A DNA stretch of 64,000 bases from Microbispora sp. H11081 (lineage in GTDB: Bacteria; Actinomycetota; Actinomycetes; Streptosporangiales; Streptosporangiaceae), in assembly GCF_012999535.1 (NCBI RefSeq), contig NZ_JABBWV010000014.1:115647-179646 (forward strand). The letters are read 5' to 3'. Of the stretch, positions 43,683 through 52,319 are shown piece after piece; the first letter of the stretch is position 1, and every line of letters starts with the position of its first letter. Position numbers and translations under genes: made by a program. The notes under the pieces were generated by a model that did not search any database, was not told the DNA's origin, and saw only the letters and a list, made by a program, of their open reading frames with translations.

Positions 43683-43849
43683 GTGATGAAAGTTTCAAAC
43701 GTGTGAAGCGCCGCCTCCCACTTCGCGTGGGCCGGAGTGCGCTCGGGTCGACGGCTGCCTGGATCCGGTGGTCACACGCTGCGGCAGGAGCCCAAAGGCG
43801 CGGGTCGGCGCCGGACGGGCGAGGCCATCCGTGATGAAAGCTTCATCAC
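43683..43849. repeat. Repeated GTGATGAA motif with inverted arms
   Basis: At 43831-43849 GTGATGAA-AGC-TTCATCAC is a perfect 8-bp inverted repeat. At 43683-43701 a related site reads GTGATGAA-AGT-TTCAAACG, keeping TGAAAGTTTCA. GAAAGTTTC-like boxes occur before xylan and cellulose genes in actinobacteria (LacI-type sites), so this is a second operator class. Confidence 0.55.
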
Positions 43850-44028
43850 GACGTTATGAGAGACCGCGACTTCTCCCCTGGTCAAAACCGAAGGAACGGC
43901 CGGCGGCGGCCAGGGTCGCCCCCGGGGGAAAGACAAGCCGCTTGACACACCTCATGACTTCGGATTTGCTCCGCTCCACCACCACCTACAGTCGCCCGGC
44001 AGAGAGGAGCACGACCGCCCCCCGTCAC

Positions 44029-44042
44029 TGTTAGCGGTAACA
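44029..44042. promoter_or_regulatory. Operator palindrome TGTTAGCGGTAACA (copy 3)
   Basis: Third copy of the 14-nt motif, one centre base changed, about 320 nt upstream of the esterase start. Confidence 0.6.
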
Positions 44043-44362
44043 ACGCGTCGTCTCCACGGCGGACGGAACTCGCTCCGTCCCCCATCGGACCCGCCGGGGA
44101 GACAACACGGCAAGCGCCATGCTGACGCCAACGGGCATCTGAACTCGCCTTGCTCTTCTGCAGGAAAGGGCTGAGCGCGACGACCGGTCGCCGCGCCGCT
44201 CCGGATCGACTGACGGTGGGCTCACTTAGCGTTCGAACTCGCCCGGAACGGCCGCTCGACCGGCGTGGACATGCCGACCGCGGACGCTTCCACGGGGCGA
44301 AGGAACACCCGAATGGCTTCCCTGTCGACACACGTCGATTTTCGAACGGCAAAGGGAGTTGC

Positions 44363-45733
44363 GTGAAGTTGAGACAGAAATCCATTTTCGCCGCAGTGGC
44401 GGCCGCCGCGCTTCTCGTTCTGGGGACGGGACACATGGCGCTGAGCGACAGCCTCGGCGCGAGCGGGTCGTCCTCGGCCAGCGCCGTCGCCGCGGCGACC
44501 GGCGGGTGCGGCAAGACCCCGACACTGAGAAGCGGTTCGCAGACGATCACGACCAGCGGCAAGAACCGCAGCTGGATCCTGCGGATTCCCGACAACTACG
44601 ACAACAACCGTCCCTACCGGTTGATCTTCGCGTACCACTGGCTGAACGGCACCGCCCAGATCGTCGACTCCGGCGGATCGGACGGATCCGTCTGGGCCTA
44701 CTACGGCCTCAAGCAGCTCTCGAACAACAGCACGATCTTCATCGCACCCCAGGGCATCAACAACGGCTGGGGCAACTCCAACGGTGAGGACCTCACCTTC
44801 ACCGACGACGTGCTGCGACTCGTCGAGAACGACCTGTGCGTCGACACCACGCAGCGCTTCGCCATGGGGTGGAGCTACGGCGGCTCGATGAGCTTCGCCG
44901 TCGCGTGCGCCAGGCCGACGGTCTTCCGTGCGGTCGCGGTCTACTCCGGCGCGCAGCTCAGCGGGTGCAACGGCGGCACCCAGCCGGTCGCGTACATGGG
45001 GATCCACGGCACCTACGACTCGGTGCTCAACATCTCCATGGGCCGGCAACTGCGGGACAGGTTCGTCTCGAACAACGGCTGCACCCCCATGTCCCCCCAG
45101 GAGCCCGCGCGGGGCAGCCTGACGCACATCACCACCACCTACTCGGGGTGCCGGAGCGGCTACCCGGTCGTGTGGGCCGCGTTCGACGGGGACCACACCC
45201 CGTCCCCGAACGACGGATCCGGCTCGACCAGCGGCGCCAGGACCTGGACCTCGGGCGAGGTGTGGAGGTTCTTCACCCAGTTCCAGTCGACGCAGTCTCC
45301 GTCCCCGTCTCCCTCCCCCTCGGCTTCGCCGTCCGCGTCCCCGTCCGCGTCCCCGTCCGCGTCGCCGTCCGCCTCGCCTTCCCCGTCTCCGTCTCCGTCG
45401 CCCAGCGGCGGATCGGGCGCCTGCCGGGTCACCGCGACCGTCAACGCGTGGAACAACGGCCTGACGCAGAACATCGCCATCACCAACACCGGCTCGTCCA
45501 CCATCAACGGCTGGTCGCTCGTCTTCACCCTTCCCAGCGGGCAGACGATCACCAACGGGTGGAACGCCACCTACTCGCCCACCAGCGGCCAGGTAACGGC
45601 GCGGAACGTCAGCTACAACCCGACGATGGCGCCCGGATCCACCACTGAGATCGGCTTCCAGGCCACCCACACGGGCAACGCCGCCAAGCCCACCTCGTTC
45701 ACCCTCAACGGAAACCCCTGCACCGTCGTCTGA
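44363..45733 (+). CDS. Secreted CE1-like esterase (PHB depolymerase/acetylxylan or feruloyl esterase type) with CBM2
   Basis: 456 residues: signal region (to about residue 45), alpha/beta-hydrolase domain (50-290) with GWSYGG (Ser171), Asp219 in GTYDSV and His278 in GDHTPS, a long Ser-Pro/Ala linker (tandem SPSAS units), and a C-terminal CBM2 (about 355-456, CRVTATVNAWNNG to GNPCTVV). Enzymes of this type cut ester links in xylan or ferulates, freeing chains for GH62 and others. GTG with AAAGGGAG. Ends in a very strong hairpin. Exact substrate open. Confidence 0.85.
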   Translation: MKLRQKSIFAAVAAAALLVLGTGHMALSDSLGASGSSSASAVAAATGGCGKTPTLRSGSQTITTSGKNRSWILRIPDNYDNNRPYRLIFAYHWLNGTAQIVDSGGSDGSVWAYYGLKQLSNNSTIFIAPQGINNGWGNSNGEDLTFTDDVLRLVENDLCVDTTQRFAMGWSYGGSMSFAVACARPTVFRAVAVYSGAQLSGCNGGTQPVAYMGIHGTYDSVLNISMGRQLRDRFVSNNGCTPMSPQEPARGSLTHITTTYSGCRSGYPVVWAAFDGDHTPSPNDGSGSTSGARTWTSGEVWRFFTQFQSTQSPSPSPSPSASPSASPSASPSASPSASPSPSPSPSPSGGSGACRVTATVNAWNNGLTQNIAITNTGSSTINGWSLVFTLPSGQTITNGWNATYSPTSGQVTARNVSYNPTMAPGSTTEIGFQATHTGNAAKPTSFTLNGNPCTVV

Positions 45734-45746
45734 TCGACGAGAACCA

Positions 45747-45779
45747 CCGGGGGTGGTGTCCGGCCGACACCACCCCCGG
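45747..45779. terminator. Strong bidirectional terminator hairpin
   Basis: Perfect 14-bp stem CCGGGGGTGGTGTC/GACACCACCCCCGG, 5-nt loop CGGCC, between the convergent esterase and HSL-type hydrolase genes. Confidence 0.8.
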
Positions 45780-45784
45780 GCCCC

Positions 45785-46780
45785 TCAGCTCACGGCGGCC
45801 AGAGCGTCGAGCATGCTCTGCCGGAACGCGCGCATGGACGGCACGGTCGCGTCGCGGCCGACGTCGGCGCCGTGGTACATCCGGGGCTCGACGACCAGGT
45901 CGACCGGCACGCCGGCCGCCCTGAGCCGTTCGGCGTAGCGCAGGTTCTCCTCGTGGAACAGGTCGAGGTCGCCGACGCCGATCCACGCGGGCGGCAGGCC
46001 GCGCAGATCCTCCCTGCGGCCCGCCGCGGCGTAGGGGCGGGGCTCCGCGACGCGCGGCCCGTGGCCCAGATAGCGGGCCCAGGCGTACGCGTTGGAGCGC
46101 GGCGTCCATCCGATCCTGCCGCGGCCCCGATGGTCGCGCACCAGGGCCGTACGGTCGTCCAGCATGGGATAGACGAGCAGTTGGAGCGCCACAGGAAGCC
46201 CGCGGTCGTGCGCCTTCTGCACGACCGAGGCCGCCAGCCCGCCACCGGCGCTCGATCCCCCCACGGCGACGCGCGCACCGTCCACGCCGAGCGTGGGGGC
46301 GGCGTCGTGCAGCCAGCGCAGGGTGGCGTAGCAGTCGTCGAACCCGGCGGGGAACGGGTGCTCGGGAGCGAGCCGATAGCGTGCGCTCACCACCAGGATC
46401 CGCAGGTCCCTGGCGATGCGGCTGCACAGTTCGTGGTCGCTCTCCGGGTGGCCGAGGATCGTGCCGCCCCCGTGGATCCACAGCAGCGCCCCGCCGGGAC
46501 GCCTGCGGTCCTGTGACTCGTACACGAATGCGTCCAGTCCGCCGGGAACCTCGTGCCGCGTGACCGCCACCCCCGCGACCGGCCGCGTGACGCCGCCGCG
46601 CGAGAGCCACCGGGCCAGAGCCAGGCTCGGCCTGCCGGTGATCGGGCGTGGCAGCCACAGCGCCGGTGTCCTGAGGTCGGGCGCGACGGCCGAGAGCGTG
46701 TGATGGCGACGCGCCACGGCGGCCAAAGCGGCGGCCCCGGCGGCCACTCCGAGCGCTTTCGCCGCCGCGCCCCGCGCCAC
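45785..46780 (-). CDS. Alpha/beta hydrolase, hormone-sensitive-lipase type
   Basis: About 331 residues. HSL features: WIHGGGTILGHPESDH (oxyanion HGGG), GGSSAGGGLA (Ser nucleophile), DLDLFHEENLRYAERL (Asp) and MYHGADV (His). An N-terminal hydrophobic stretch may anchor it, though it could also be cytosolic. The GTG start follows the GH68 stop by 2 nt; a TTG at 46786 would overlap that stop. Last gene of the sugar-use operon, so it might remove acyl groups from imported fructosides. Substrate unknown. Confidence 0.85.
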   Translation of the reverse strand: MARGAAAKALGVAAGAAALAAVARRHHTLSAVAPDLRTPALWLPRPITGRPSLALARWLSRGGVTRPVAGVAVTRHEVPGGLDAFVYESQDRRRPGGALLWIHGGGTILGHPESDHELCSRIARDLRILVVSARYRLAPEHPFPAGFDDCYATLRWLHDAAPTLGVDGARVAVGGSSAGGGLAASVVQKAHDRGLPVALQLLVYPMLDDRTALVRDHRGRGRIGWTPRSNAYAWARYLGHGPRVAEPRPYAAAGRREDLRGLPPAWIGVGDLDLFHEENLRYAERLRAAGVPVDLVVEPRMYHGADVGRDATVPSMRAFRQSMLDALAAVS

Positions 46781-46782
46781 GC

Positions 46783-47943
46783 TCAACGTCCCGGCCCCGC
46801 CGGCGCGGGGACGACCACGCGGGTGGCGGCGTCGCGCAGGCTGAGTTCGAGAACCGGTGCGATCGTCCCGCCGAACGCGTCCCTGGCCTCCGCGGGCCCG
46901 GCCGTCCACGGATCGGGCCCTCCGACGGACCGGTAGTTGAGGAAGCTCACGACCTGCAGGTCGGGCAGGACCAGCCAGGCGTACGCCTGGTCGGGCTCCT
47001 CCGGGGGGTTGCGCAGCACGAGCCCAGAGCCGTTGAGCGGCGTGTACGGCCCGGTGAGGCTGGGGGCGACGAAGCCGTAGAGCCCGGTGGGCGCGCTTCC
47101 CGGCGGGTGGAACGAGTGCCGCTGGGTGACGAAGAAGAGGTAGTACGACGACCCGTGCACCACGATGTGCGGCCGTTCGATCTCGTGGTTGACCCCGTCG
47201 GCCACGAGGAGCGGCGGCCGCAGCGCCCAGCCGTCCGGTGTCGCGGCGGCGAGCGCGACCGCGCCCATGAAGGCGTGGCCCGCGCCGGCGGGCGCGGCGA
47301 CGGACGCCGCGACCAGCAGGTAGTCGCGCCCGTCGGCGGGGTCGCGGAACCAGCCGGGATCGCGGAACGCCTTGATCCGCCCGGGTCCCCCCTCGATCTC
47401 GTCGGCCGGCAGGTAGGTCACGCCGTCCCAGCGGAGCACCTCCCGGTGCTCGGCGGCCTGGTCCAGCGTGATCCGGTCGCCGTCGGTCACCAGCCGGGCG
47501 CGGGCCTCGATGACGGTCTGGGCGAACGTCGGGCGCTCCTCCCCTCGCCGGCCCGCCGCCGTGTAGTACACGGACACCGTGCCGTCCGGCCGGCGGATCG
47601 CCGATCCGGACCACTCGCGGCTCCCCGGCGAGGCCCCGTCGGCGAAGACGTGGCCGAGGTCGGTCCAGCCGTCGCCGTCCCTCGCGAGCAGCCGGAGGCG
47701 GGCATGGTCGTGGCGCTCCTCCGGATGACCGAGCGCGGGCGCGGACAGCGCCATCCACAGCTCGCGCCCCCGCACCACGGACGTCGAGCCGTCCTCCTCC
47801 TGGATCGGCCACAGATCCCAGATGTCGTCGTGGGGCAGCACGCGCGGCGACGCGGCAAAGCCGATGACCGGTGCCGTCGTCGCCGCGTCGCCGGTCAGCG
47901 CGGCGATGTGCCGCCGCGTCCAGCGCGCGGGCTCGCCGTTCAC
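46783..47943 (-). CDS. GH68-family fructosidase/levansucrase-like protein, no signal peptide
   Basis: 386 residues. GH68 hallmarks in order: DDIWDLWPIQ (nucleophile Asp), EWSGSA, FRDPGWF (transition-state Asp), NHEIERPHIV (acid/base Glu in EIERP) and YYLFFVTQR. GH68 enzymes split sucrose and transfer or release fructose. Most are exported; this one starts directly MNGEPARWTRRHIAAL without a signal. With the ABC importer and ROK kinase upstream it probably acts inside on imported sucrose or fructo-oligosaccharides. GTG with GGGGGGACC. Confidence 0.88.
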   Translation of the reverse strand: MNGEPARWTRRHIAALTGDAATTAPVIGFAASPRVLPHDDIWDLWPIQEEDGSTSVVRGRELWMALSAPALGHPEERHDHARLRLLARDGDGWTDLGHVFADGASPGSREWSGSAIRRPDGTVSVYYTAAGRRGEERPTFAQTVIEARARLVTDGDRITLDQAAEHREVLRWDGVTYLPADEIEGGPGRIKAFRDPGWFRDPADGRDYLLVAASVAAPAGAGHAFMGAVALAAATPDGWALRPPLLVADGVNHEIERPHIVVHGSSYYLFFVTQRHSFHPPGSAPTGLYGFVAPSLTGPYTPLNGSGLVLRNPPEEPDQAYAWLVLPDLQVVSFLNYRSVGGPDPWTAGPAEARDAFGGTIAPVLELSLRDAATRVVVPAPAGPGR

Positions 47944-48102
47944 GCGGTCCCCCCGTCACGTCGTGGTCCGCCGGCGAGCGCGTCGTACGCGCAGGACCGG
48001 GTGCCCGGTCCTGGCGTACCGCCTCGCCGCCCCCAAGCAGCCATCAGAAAGAACCTCCAACTCAGTCGCGCGGGACGTTTCCCACGCGTTCCGGAAAACG
48101 GG

Positions 48103-49020
48103 TCACGCAGGCGCGGGCCGCGCCGTACGGGCGAGCTCCACGGCTCCGACCACTCCCGCGTGGTCGCCGAGGCGGGGCGCGATGACGTACTCGTCCATGG
48201 CGCCGGGGCCGTCGGGCACGGGCGGCCCCGGGTAGCCGGCGAGCAGGCTGAGCAGCCGCTCCCTGACCGCGGGAAGCAGCGCGGGGTGCTTGGCGACGCC
48301 CCCGCCCACCACGATCCGCTCGGGCGACAGCGCGTAGGTCAGGTTGAGGACGGCGAGCGCGACGTACTCCGCCTCCAGTTCCCAGGCCGTCGGGTCGTCC
48401 AGCCGCTCGGCGGGACGCCCCCAGCGCCGGCGCATCGACTCACCGGAGGCGAGCCCTTCGAGGCAGTCGCCGTGGAAGGGGCAACTCCCCGCGAACGGGT
48501 CCCTGACGGGGTCGTGCGGGACGCGGATGTGGCCGAACTCAGGGTGCAGAAGCCCGTGCAGAAGCCCGTGCACGAGCCCGTCGTTCACCACCGCTCCGAC
48601 GCCGATGCCGGTGCCCACGGTCATGTACGCGAGCGAGCCGAGCCCCGCGCCCGCTCCCCGCCGCCACTCCCCCAGCGCCGCGGCGTTGACGTCCGTGTCC
48701 AGGCGGACGGGTACGCCGAGCGCGGCGCGCAGCGGGGAGACGACGTCGGTGTTCGCCCAGCCCGGCTTGGGCGTGGCCAATATGTGGCCGTACGTCGGCG
48801 AGGCGGGCCGCACGTCCACCGGGCCGAAGGTGCCGACGCCGAGCGCGGCGAGCGGCCGATGGCGCTCGAAGAACCGCACCGCCGCGCCGATGGTCGTCTC
48901 CGGCGTGGTCGTGGGGATCACTTCGGTCGCGAGGAGCTCTCCCCCGGCGTCGGCGACCGCGCACACCCACTTCGTCCCGCCCGCCTCGATCCCGCCGTAG
49001 ACCGGAACGGCTGCGTCCAT
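48103..49020 (-). CDS. ROK-family sugar kinase, fructokinase-like
   Basis: 305 residues: GGIEAGGTKWVCAVAD (ATP phosphate loop), DTDVNAAALGEW (catalytic Asp of the sugar site), YMTVGTGIGVGAVV, and zinc motif HIRV with GSCPFHGDCLEGLASG, typical of the bacterial fructokinase branch (ROK). A 12-nt in-frame repeat gives HGLLHGLLH. Phosphorylates fructose in the cytosol, matching the GH68 product. 5 nt after the permease gene; a 159-nt gap separates it from the GH68 gene. Confidence 0.87.
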   Translation of the reverse strand: MDAAVPVYGGIEAGGTKWVCAVADAGGELLATEVIPTTTPETTIGAAVRFFERHRPLAALGVGTFGPVDVRPASPTYGHILATPKPGWANTDVVSPLRAALGVPVRLDTDVNAAALGEWRRGAGAGLGSLAYMTVGTGIGVGAVVNDGLVHGLLHGLLHPEFGHIRVPHDPVRDPFAGSCPFHGDCLEGLASGESMRRRWGRPAERLDDPTAWELEAEYVALAVLNLTYALSPERIVVGGGVAKHPALLPAVRERLLSLLAGYPGPPVPDGPGAMDEYVIAPRLGDHAGVVGAVELARTARPAPA

Positions 49021-49025
49021 GCGCG

Positions 49026-49850
49026 TCACCCTTTCAAGGAGCCCTGGAGCAGAGCCGTGACGAAACGGCGCTGGAAGATGAGGAAGATGACGAGCGTGGG
49101 GGCCAGGATCAGCAGCGACCCCGCGCAGAGCAGCGGCATGTCGGTTCCCCACTGGCCCTGGAAGGCGCCCAGAGCCCCGGACATCGTCCGTTTGAGCGGG
49201 TCGTCGACGAGGACGATCGCCAGCAGGAACTGGTTCCAGGTCCACAGGAACAACAGGATGGCCAGGGACGACAGCGCCGGCATGGCCAGCGGGACGTGGA
49301 TGCGCCAGAAGAGCTGCCACACGTTCGCGCCGTCGATCCGCGCGCTCTCCGACAACGCGTCGGGCATGTTGACGAAGTGCGCCCGCATCCAGAACACCGC
49401 GAACGGCATGTAAAGCCCGATGAGCGGCAGGATGATGGCCCACCTGGTGTTCAGCAGTCCCATGTCGCGCACCTGGTAGTACAGCGGCGTGATGATGCCC
49501 TCGAACGGCAGCGTCAGCCCGAGCACGAACACCAGGAACACCACGTTGCGTCCCGCCATCCGCAGGTGGCCGATGGCGAAACCGGCCAGCGTCCCGAGGA
49601 GCAGCGCGAGGGGAACCACGCCGAGCACGATGAGCGTGCTCGACTTCACCAGTTCGAGCATCTGCGCGGCCTGGAACGCCTTGGCGAAGTTGCCCCACTG
49701 CGGGTCGCTCGGCCACTCCACGCCCGACGGGTAGCTGCCCGACGGGTGCAGTGCGGTGAAGAACAGGCTGACGAACGGCATCAGCGTGACCGCCATCAGC
49801 AGGACGAGCAGCAGCCTTCCTGTCCACGCCTCCCGGCGTCCGACGATCAT
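49026..49850 (-). CDS. Carbohydrate ABC transporter permease (MalG type)
   Basis: 274 residues, six membrane helices, EAA loop ALSESARIDGANVWQLFWRIHVPLAMP for contact with the ATPase. Its ATG overlaps the stop of the first permease (ATGA). No ATPase gene lies in the operon; actinobacterial sugar importers usually use one shared ATPase (MsiK). Confidence 0.92.
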   Translation of the reverse strand: MIVGRREAWTGRLLLVLLMAVTLMPFVSLFFTALHPSGSYPSGVEWPSDPQWGNFAKAFQAAQMLELVKSSTLIVLGVVPLALLLGTLAGFAIGHLRMAGRNVVFLVFVLGLTLPFEGIITPLYYQVRDMGLLNTRWAIILPLIGLYMPFAVFWMRAHFVNMPDALSESARIDGANVWQLFWRIHVPLAMPALSSLAILLFLWTWNQFLLAIVLVDDPLKRTMSGALGAFQGQWGTDMPLLCAGSLLILAPTLVIFLIFQRRFVTALLQGSLKG

Positions 49851-50815
49851 GAGGACCTGTCCTTGGTGAGCCACTGGATGGGAAGGGCGACGAGGAGGAC
49901 GAGCAGCATGAGCACGACGGCCAGCGCGGACGCCATGCCCACCTGCCGCTCGGAGAACGCCAGGTAGTAGATCTCCAGCCCGGGGACCATGGTCGCGTTC
50001 CCCGGCCCGCCCTGAGTCGAGACGTACACGATGTCGAAGCTGGCCAGGGCCGCGATCACGGTCACCGTGACGCAGACGCCGATCTCCTGCCGCAGGCTGG
50101 GCACGGTGATCGAGAAGAACTCGCGCATCGGCCCCGCGCCGTCCATCCTGGCCGCCTCGTACAGCGACATGTCGATCTTGCTCATGCCGGACAGGAGGAG
50201 GATCGTGCACAGGCCGAGCAGCACCCACGCCCCGATCACCCCGACCGCCGGCAGGGCCGTGGAGAAGTCGCCCAGCCAGGCGCGTGCCACGCCGCCGAGC
50301 CCGACGGACGTGAGCAGCTGGTTGACCAGGCCGGTGGACGACATCAGCCAGCTCCACGCGATGCCGGCGGCGACGAGCGGGATGACCTGCGGCAGGAACA
50401 GGACCGTACGCGCCACCAGCGCGAGCCGGCTCTCGGCGATGCGCCGGATCGTCGAGGCGATCGCCAGGCCCAGCACGACCGGGATCACGCTGAAGAAGGC
50501 GATCAGCTTGATCGCGTTGAGGATGGAGGCGAACAGGTCGGGGTCGGTGAACACCTTGACGTAGTTGCCCAGCCCCGCCCACGTGGACGCGCCGATGCCG
50601 TCCCACCGGTACATCGAGTACTGGACGGTGAGCGCGATCGGGCGCAGTACGAATACCGCGTAGAAGCCGAGCGCCGGAGCCACGAAGAGCCAGCCGACCC
50701 AACTCGGCGTACGGAGCCCCCCCGAGCGGGCGGGGCTCCGTTTCCTCGTCACGGCTGCCGGCCCGGGGCGGGTCGCGTCGGGATCGACCGCGCTTTCGGG
50801 AGTCGGCCGTGTCAT
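49847..50815 (-). CDS. Carbohydrate ABC transporter permease (MalF type)
   Basis: 322 residues with a basic N-terminal tail, six membrane helices and EAA loop LYEAARMDGAGPMREFFSITVPSLRQ. Partner of the overlapping MalG-type permease. 6 nt after the binding protein gene. Confidence 0.92.
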   Translation of the reverse strand: MTRPTPESAVDPDATRPGPAAVTRKRSPARSGGLRTPSWVGWLFVAPALGFYAVFVLRPIALTVQYSMYRWDGIGASTWAGLGNYVKVFTDPDLFASILNAIKLIAFFSVIPVVLGLAIASTIRRIAESRLALVARTVLFLPQVIPLVAAGIAWSWLMSSTGLVNQLLTSVGLGGVARAWLGDFSTALPAVGVIGAWVLLGLCTILLLSGMSKIDMSLYEAARMDGAGPMREFFSITVPSLRQEIGVCVTVTVIAALASFDIVYVSTQGGPGNATMVPGLEIYYLAFSERQVGMASALAVVLMLLVLLVALPIQWLTKDRSS

Positions 50816-50821
50816 CGGCGC

Positions 50822-52177
50822 TCAGCTCCCCCCGACCTGGCTCGTGTAGTCGCTCTGCACCGACTTCAGCAGTTCCTCGGGAGTCTGCTGACCGGCGACG
50901 AGCTTCTGCAACTGCGGGGTCCAGCTCTTGGCGTAGATCGCGCCGGTGGCGTTGGCGATGAAGTCCATCGCGCCGTTGTCCTCGGCGATCTTCGCCCCCG
51001 CGTCCAGGGTGCTCGCGGTGACCGTGTCCTTCGCGACCTCCGGCATGGGGCCGTCCGCCGGGCCCATCGGGTGCGACCCGCCGACCTTCACGCCGATCTC
51101 GCGCGCCTTCGGGTCGGTCGCCACCCAGTTGAGGAAGAACGCCGCGCAGTCGGCGTTCTTCGCCCTGGAGCTGATCCCGTAGGTGAGGGGCGCCGACATG
51201 GCGGCCTGCTTGCCGCCCTGCTGCACCGGCGGCATCAGGAAGAAGCCCACGTCACCCGGCATCTGCTTGTCGAGGTTCCCCGACTCCCAGTCGCCGTTGA
51301 ACGAGAACAGGCCGTCGCCCTTGATGAAGCGGCTCATCATCGTCGCGTAGTCGACGGCGTTGACGTCCTTCCAGAAGTACCCCGCCTTGATCCACTTCTC
51401 CAGGTGCTGCGTCGCCTGCAGGTTGGAGGGGGTGTCGATCGTGGCGCCCGGCTTCTGGTAGATCCAGTCGTTGATCGGCCCAGGGGGACCGTACGCGGCC
51501 ATGAGGTCCTGCAGCGGGAAGGCGAGACCGCCGGTCGCCCCGCCGTTGAACTGGGCGATCGGGGTGATGCCCGCGCTCTTGGCCTTCGCGAGCGCGTCGT
51601 CCAGCTCGGCCAGGGTGGCCGGCGGGGACGACATGCCGATCTTGGCGGCGAGCTTCTTGTTGTAGAAGACGCCGGTCATGCTGAAGTTCAGCCCCATGGC
51701 GTACAGGGAGCCCTCGCCGCGCGTCTTCCCGCCGGGAGCCAGGCGCATCTGCTCCAGCTGGGAGGCGGGCCAGGAGTCCCAGCCGAACGCCTTCGCGTAG
51801 CCGTCGAGGTTCTTCAGCAGGTTGTTCTTCACCAGCTCCGACACCTGCGGGAGCCGCATCAGGTCCGGCGGGTCGTCGGCGAGGACGCGCGGCGCGTTCT
51901 GCGTGATCACCGCGAACTGGTCCTCTCGGATGTTCCACTTCACGTTCGGATACTGCTTGGAGAACTCGGTGCTGAGCTCTTTCGGCAGGGGGAAGCCGGT
52001 CTCGATGTAGGCGTTGAGCGTGACCGGCGCCGTGCCGCAGGTCGGCGCGGCCGCCACGGAAGCACTGGTGGCCTCCGGCTGGGGAGCGTCGCCGCCGGGC
52101 GCCCCGCAGCCCGCCGCCAGCGATCCTCCCATCACGACCGCGAGCGCGGCCCCGTTCCAGCGAGTTCGACGCGACAT
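50822..52177 (-). CDS. Sugar-binding lipoprotein of an ABC importer
   Basis: 451 residues, lipobox LAAGC, type I extracellular binding protein: LNAYIETGFPLPKELSTEFSKQYP, GSLYAMGLNFSMTGVFYNKKLAAK, FSFNGDWES, and a C-terminal hinge helix region. ATG with AAGGAGACG. Heads the operon binding protein-permease-permease-kinase and diverges from a LacI regulator. The downstream GH68 and fructokinase genes point to sucrose or fructo-oligosaccharides as cargo. Confidence 0.92.
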   Translation of the reverse strand: MSRRTRWNGAALAVVMGGSLAAGCGAPGGDAPQPEATSASVAAAPTCGTAPVTLNAYIETGFPLPKELSTEFSKQYPNVKWNIREDQFAVITQNAPRVLADDPPDLMRLPQVSELVKNNLLKNLDGYAKAFGWDSWPASQLEQMRLAPGGKTRGEGSLYAMGLNFSMTGVFYNKKLAAKIGMSSPPATLAELDDALAKAKSAGITPIAQFNGGATGGLAFPLQDLMAAYGPPGPINDWIYQKPGATIDTPSNLQATQHLEKWIKAGYFWKDVNAVDYATMMSRFIKGDGLFSFNGDWESGNLDKQMPGDVGFFLMPPVQQGGKQAAMSAPLTYGISSRAKNADCAAFFLNWVATDPKAREIGVKVGGSHPMGPADGPMPEVAKDTVTASTLDAGAKIAEDNGAMDFIANATGAIYAKSWTPQLQKLVAGQQTPEELLKSVQSDYTSQVGGS

Positions 52178-52239
52178 CTGCGTCTCCTTGACTACTCGGG
52201 GACCCGCCGGCACACGCCGGACGCCCCAGGACTCAGGTT

Positions 52240-52257
52240 TGCTAAATCGGATTAGCA
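52240..52257. promoter_or_regulatory. LacI-type operator TGCTAAATCGGATTAGCA
   Basis: 18-nt inverted repeat with 7 of 9 paired positions and the usual central CG, midway between the importer operon and the divergent LacI gene. Sits where it could block both promoters. Confidence 0.6.
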
Positions 52258-52319
52258 GTGCGATAGTCTCATCACACGTGCCGCGGGGTGTCAACCCCCA
52301 CATCGCAGGAGGTCCCTCG

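Noticed and set aside
47107..49413. 768-codon + strand frame across the GH68/ROK/permease genes
   Set aside because: Antisense to three well-identified genes; no start signal or motif.
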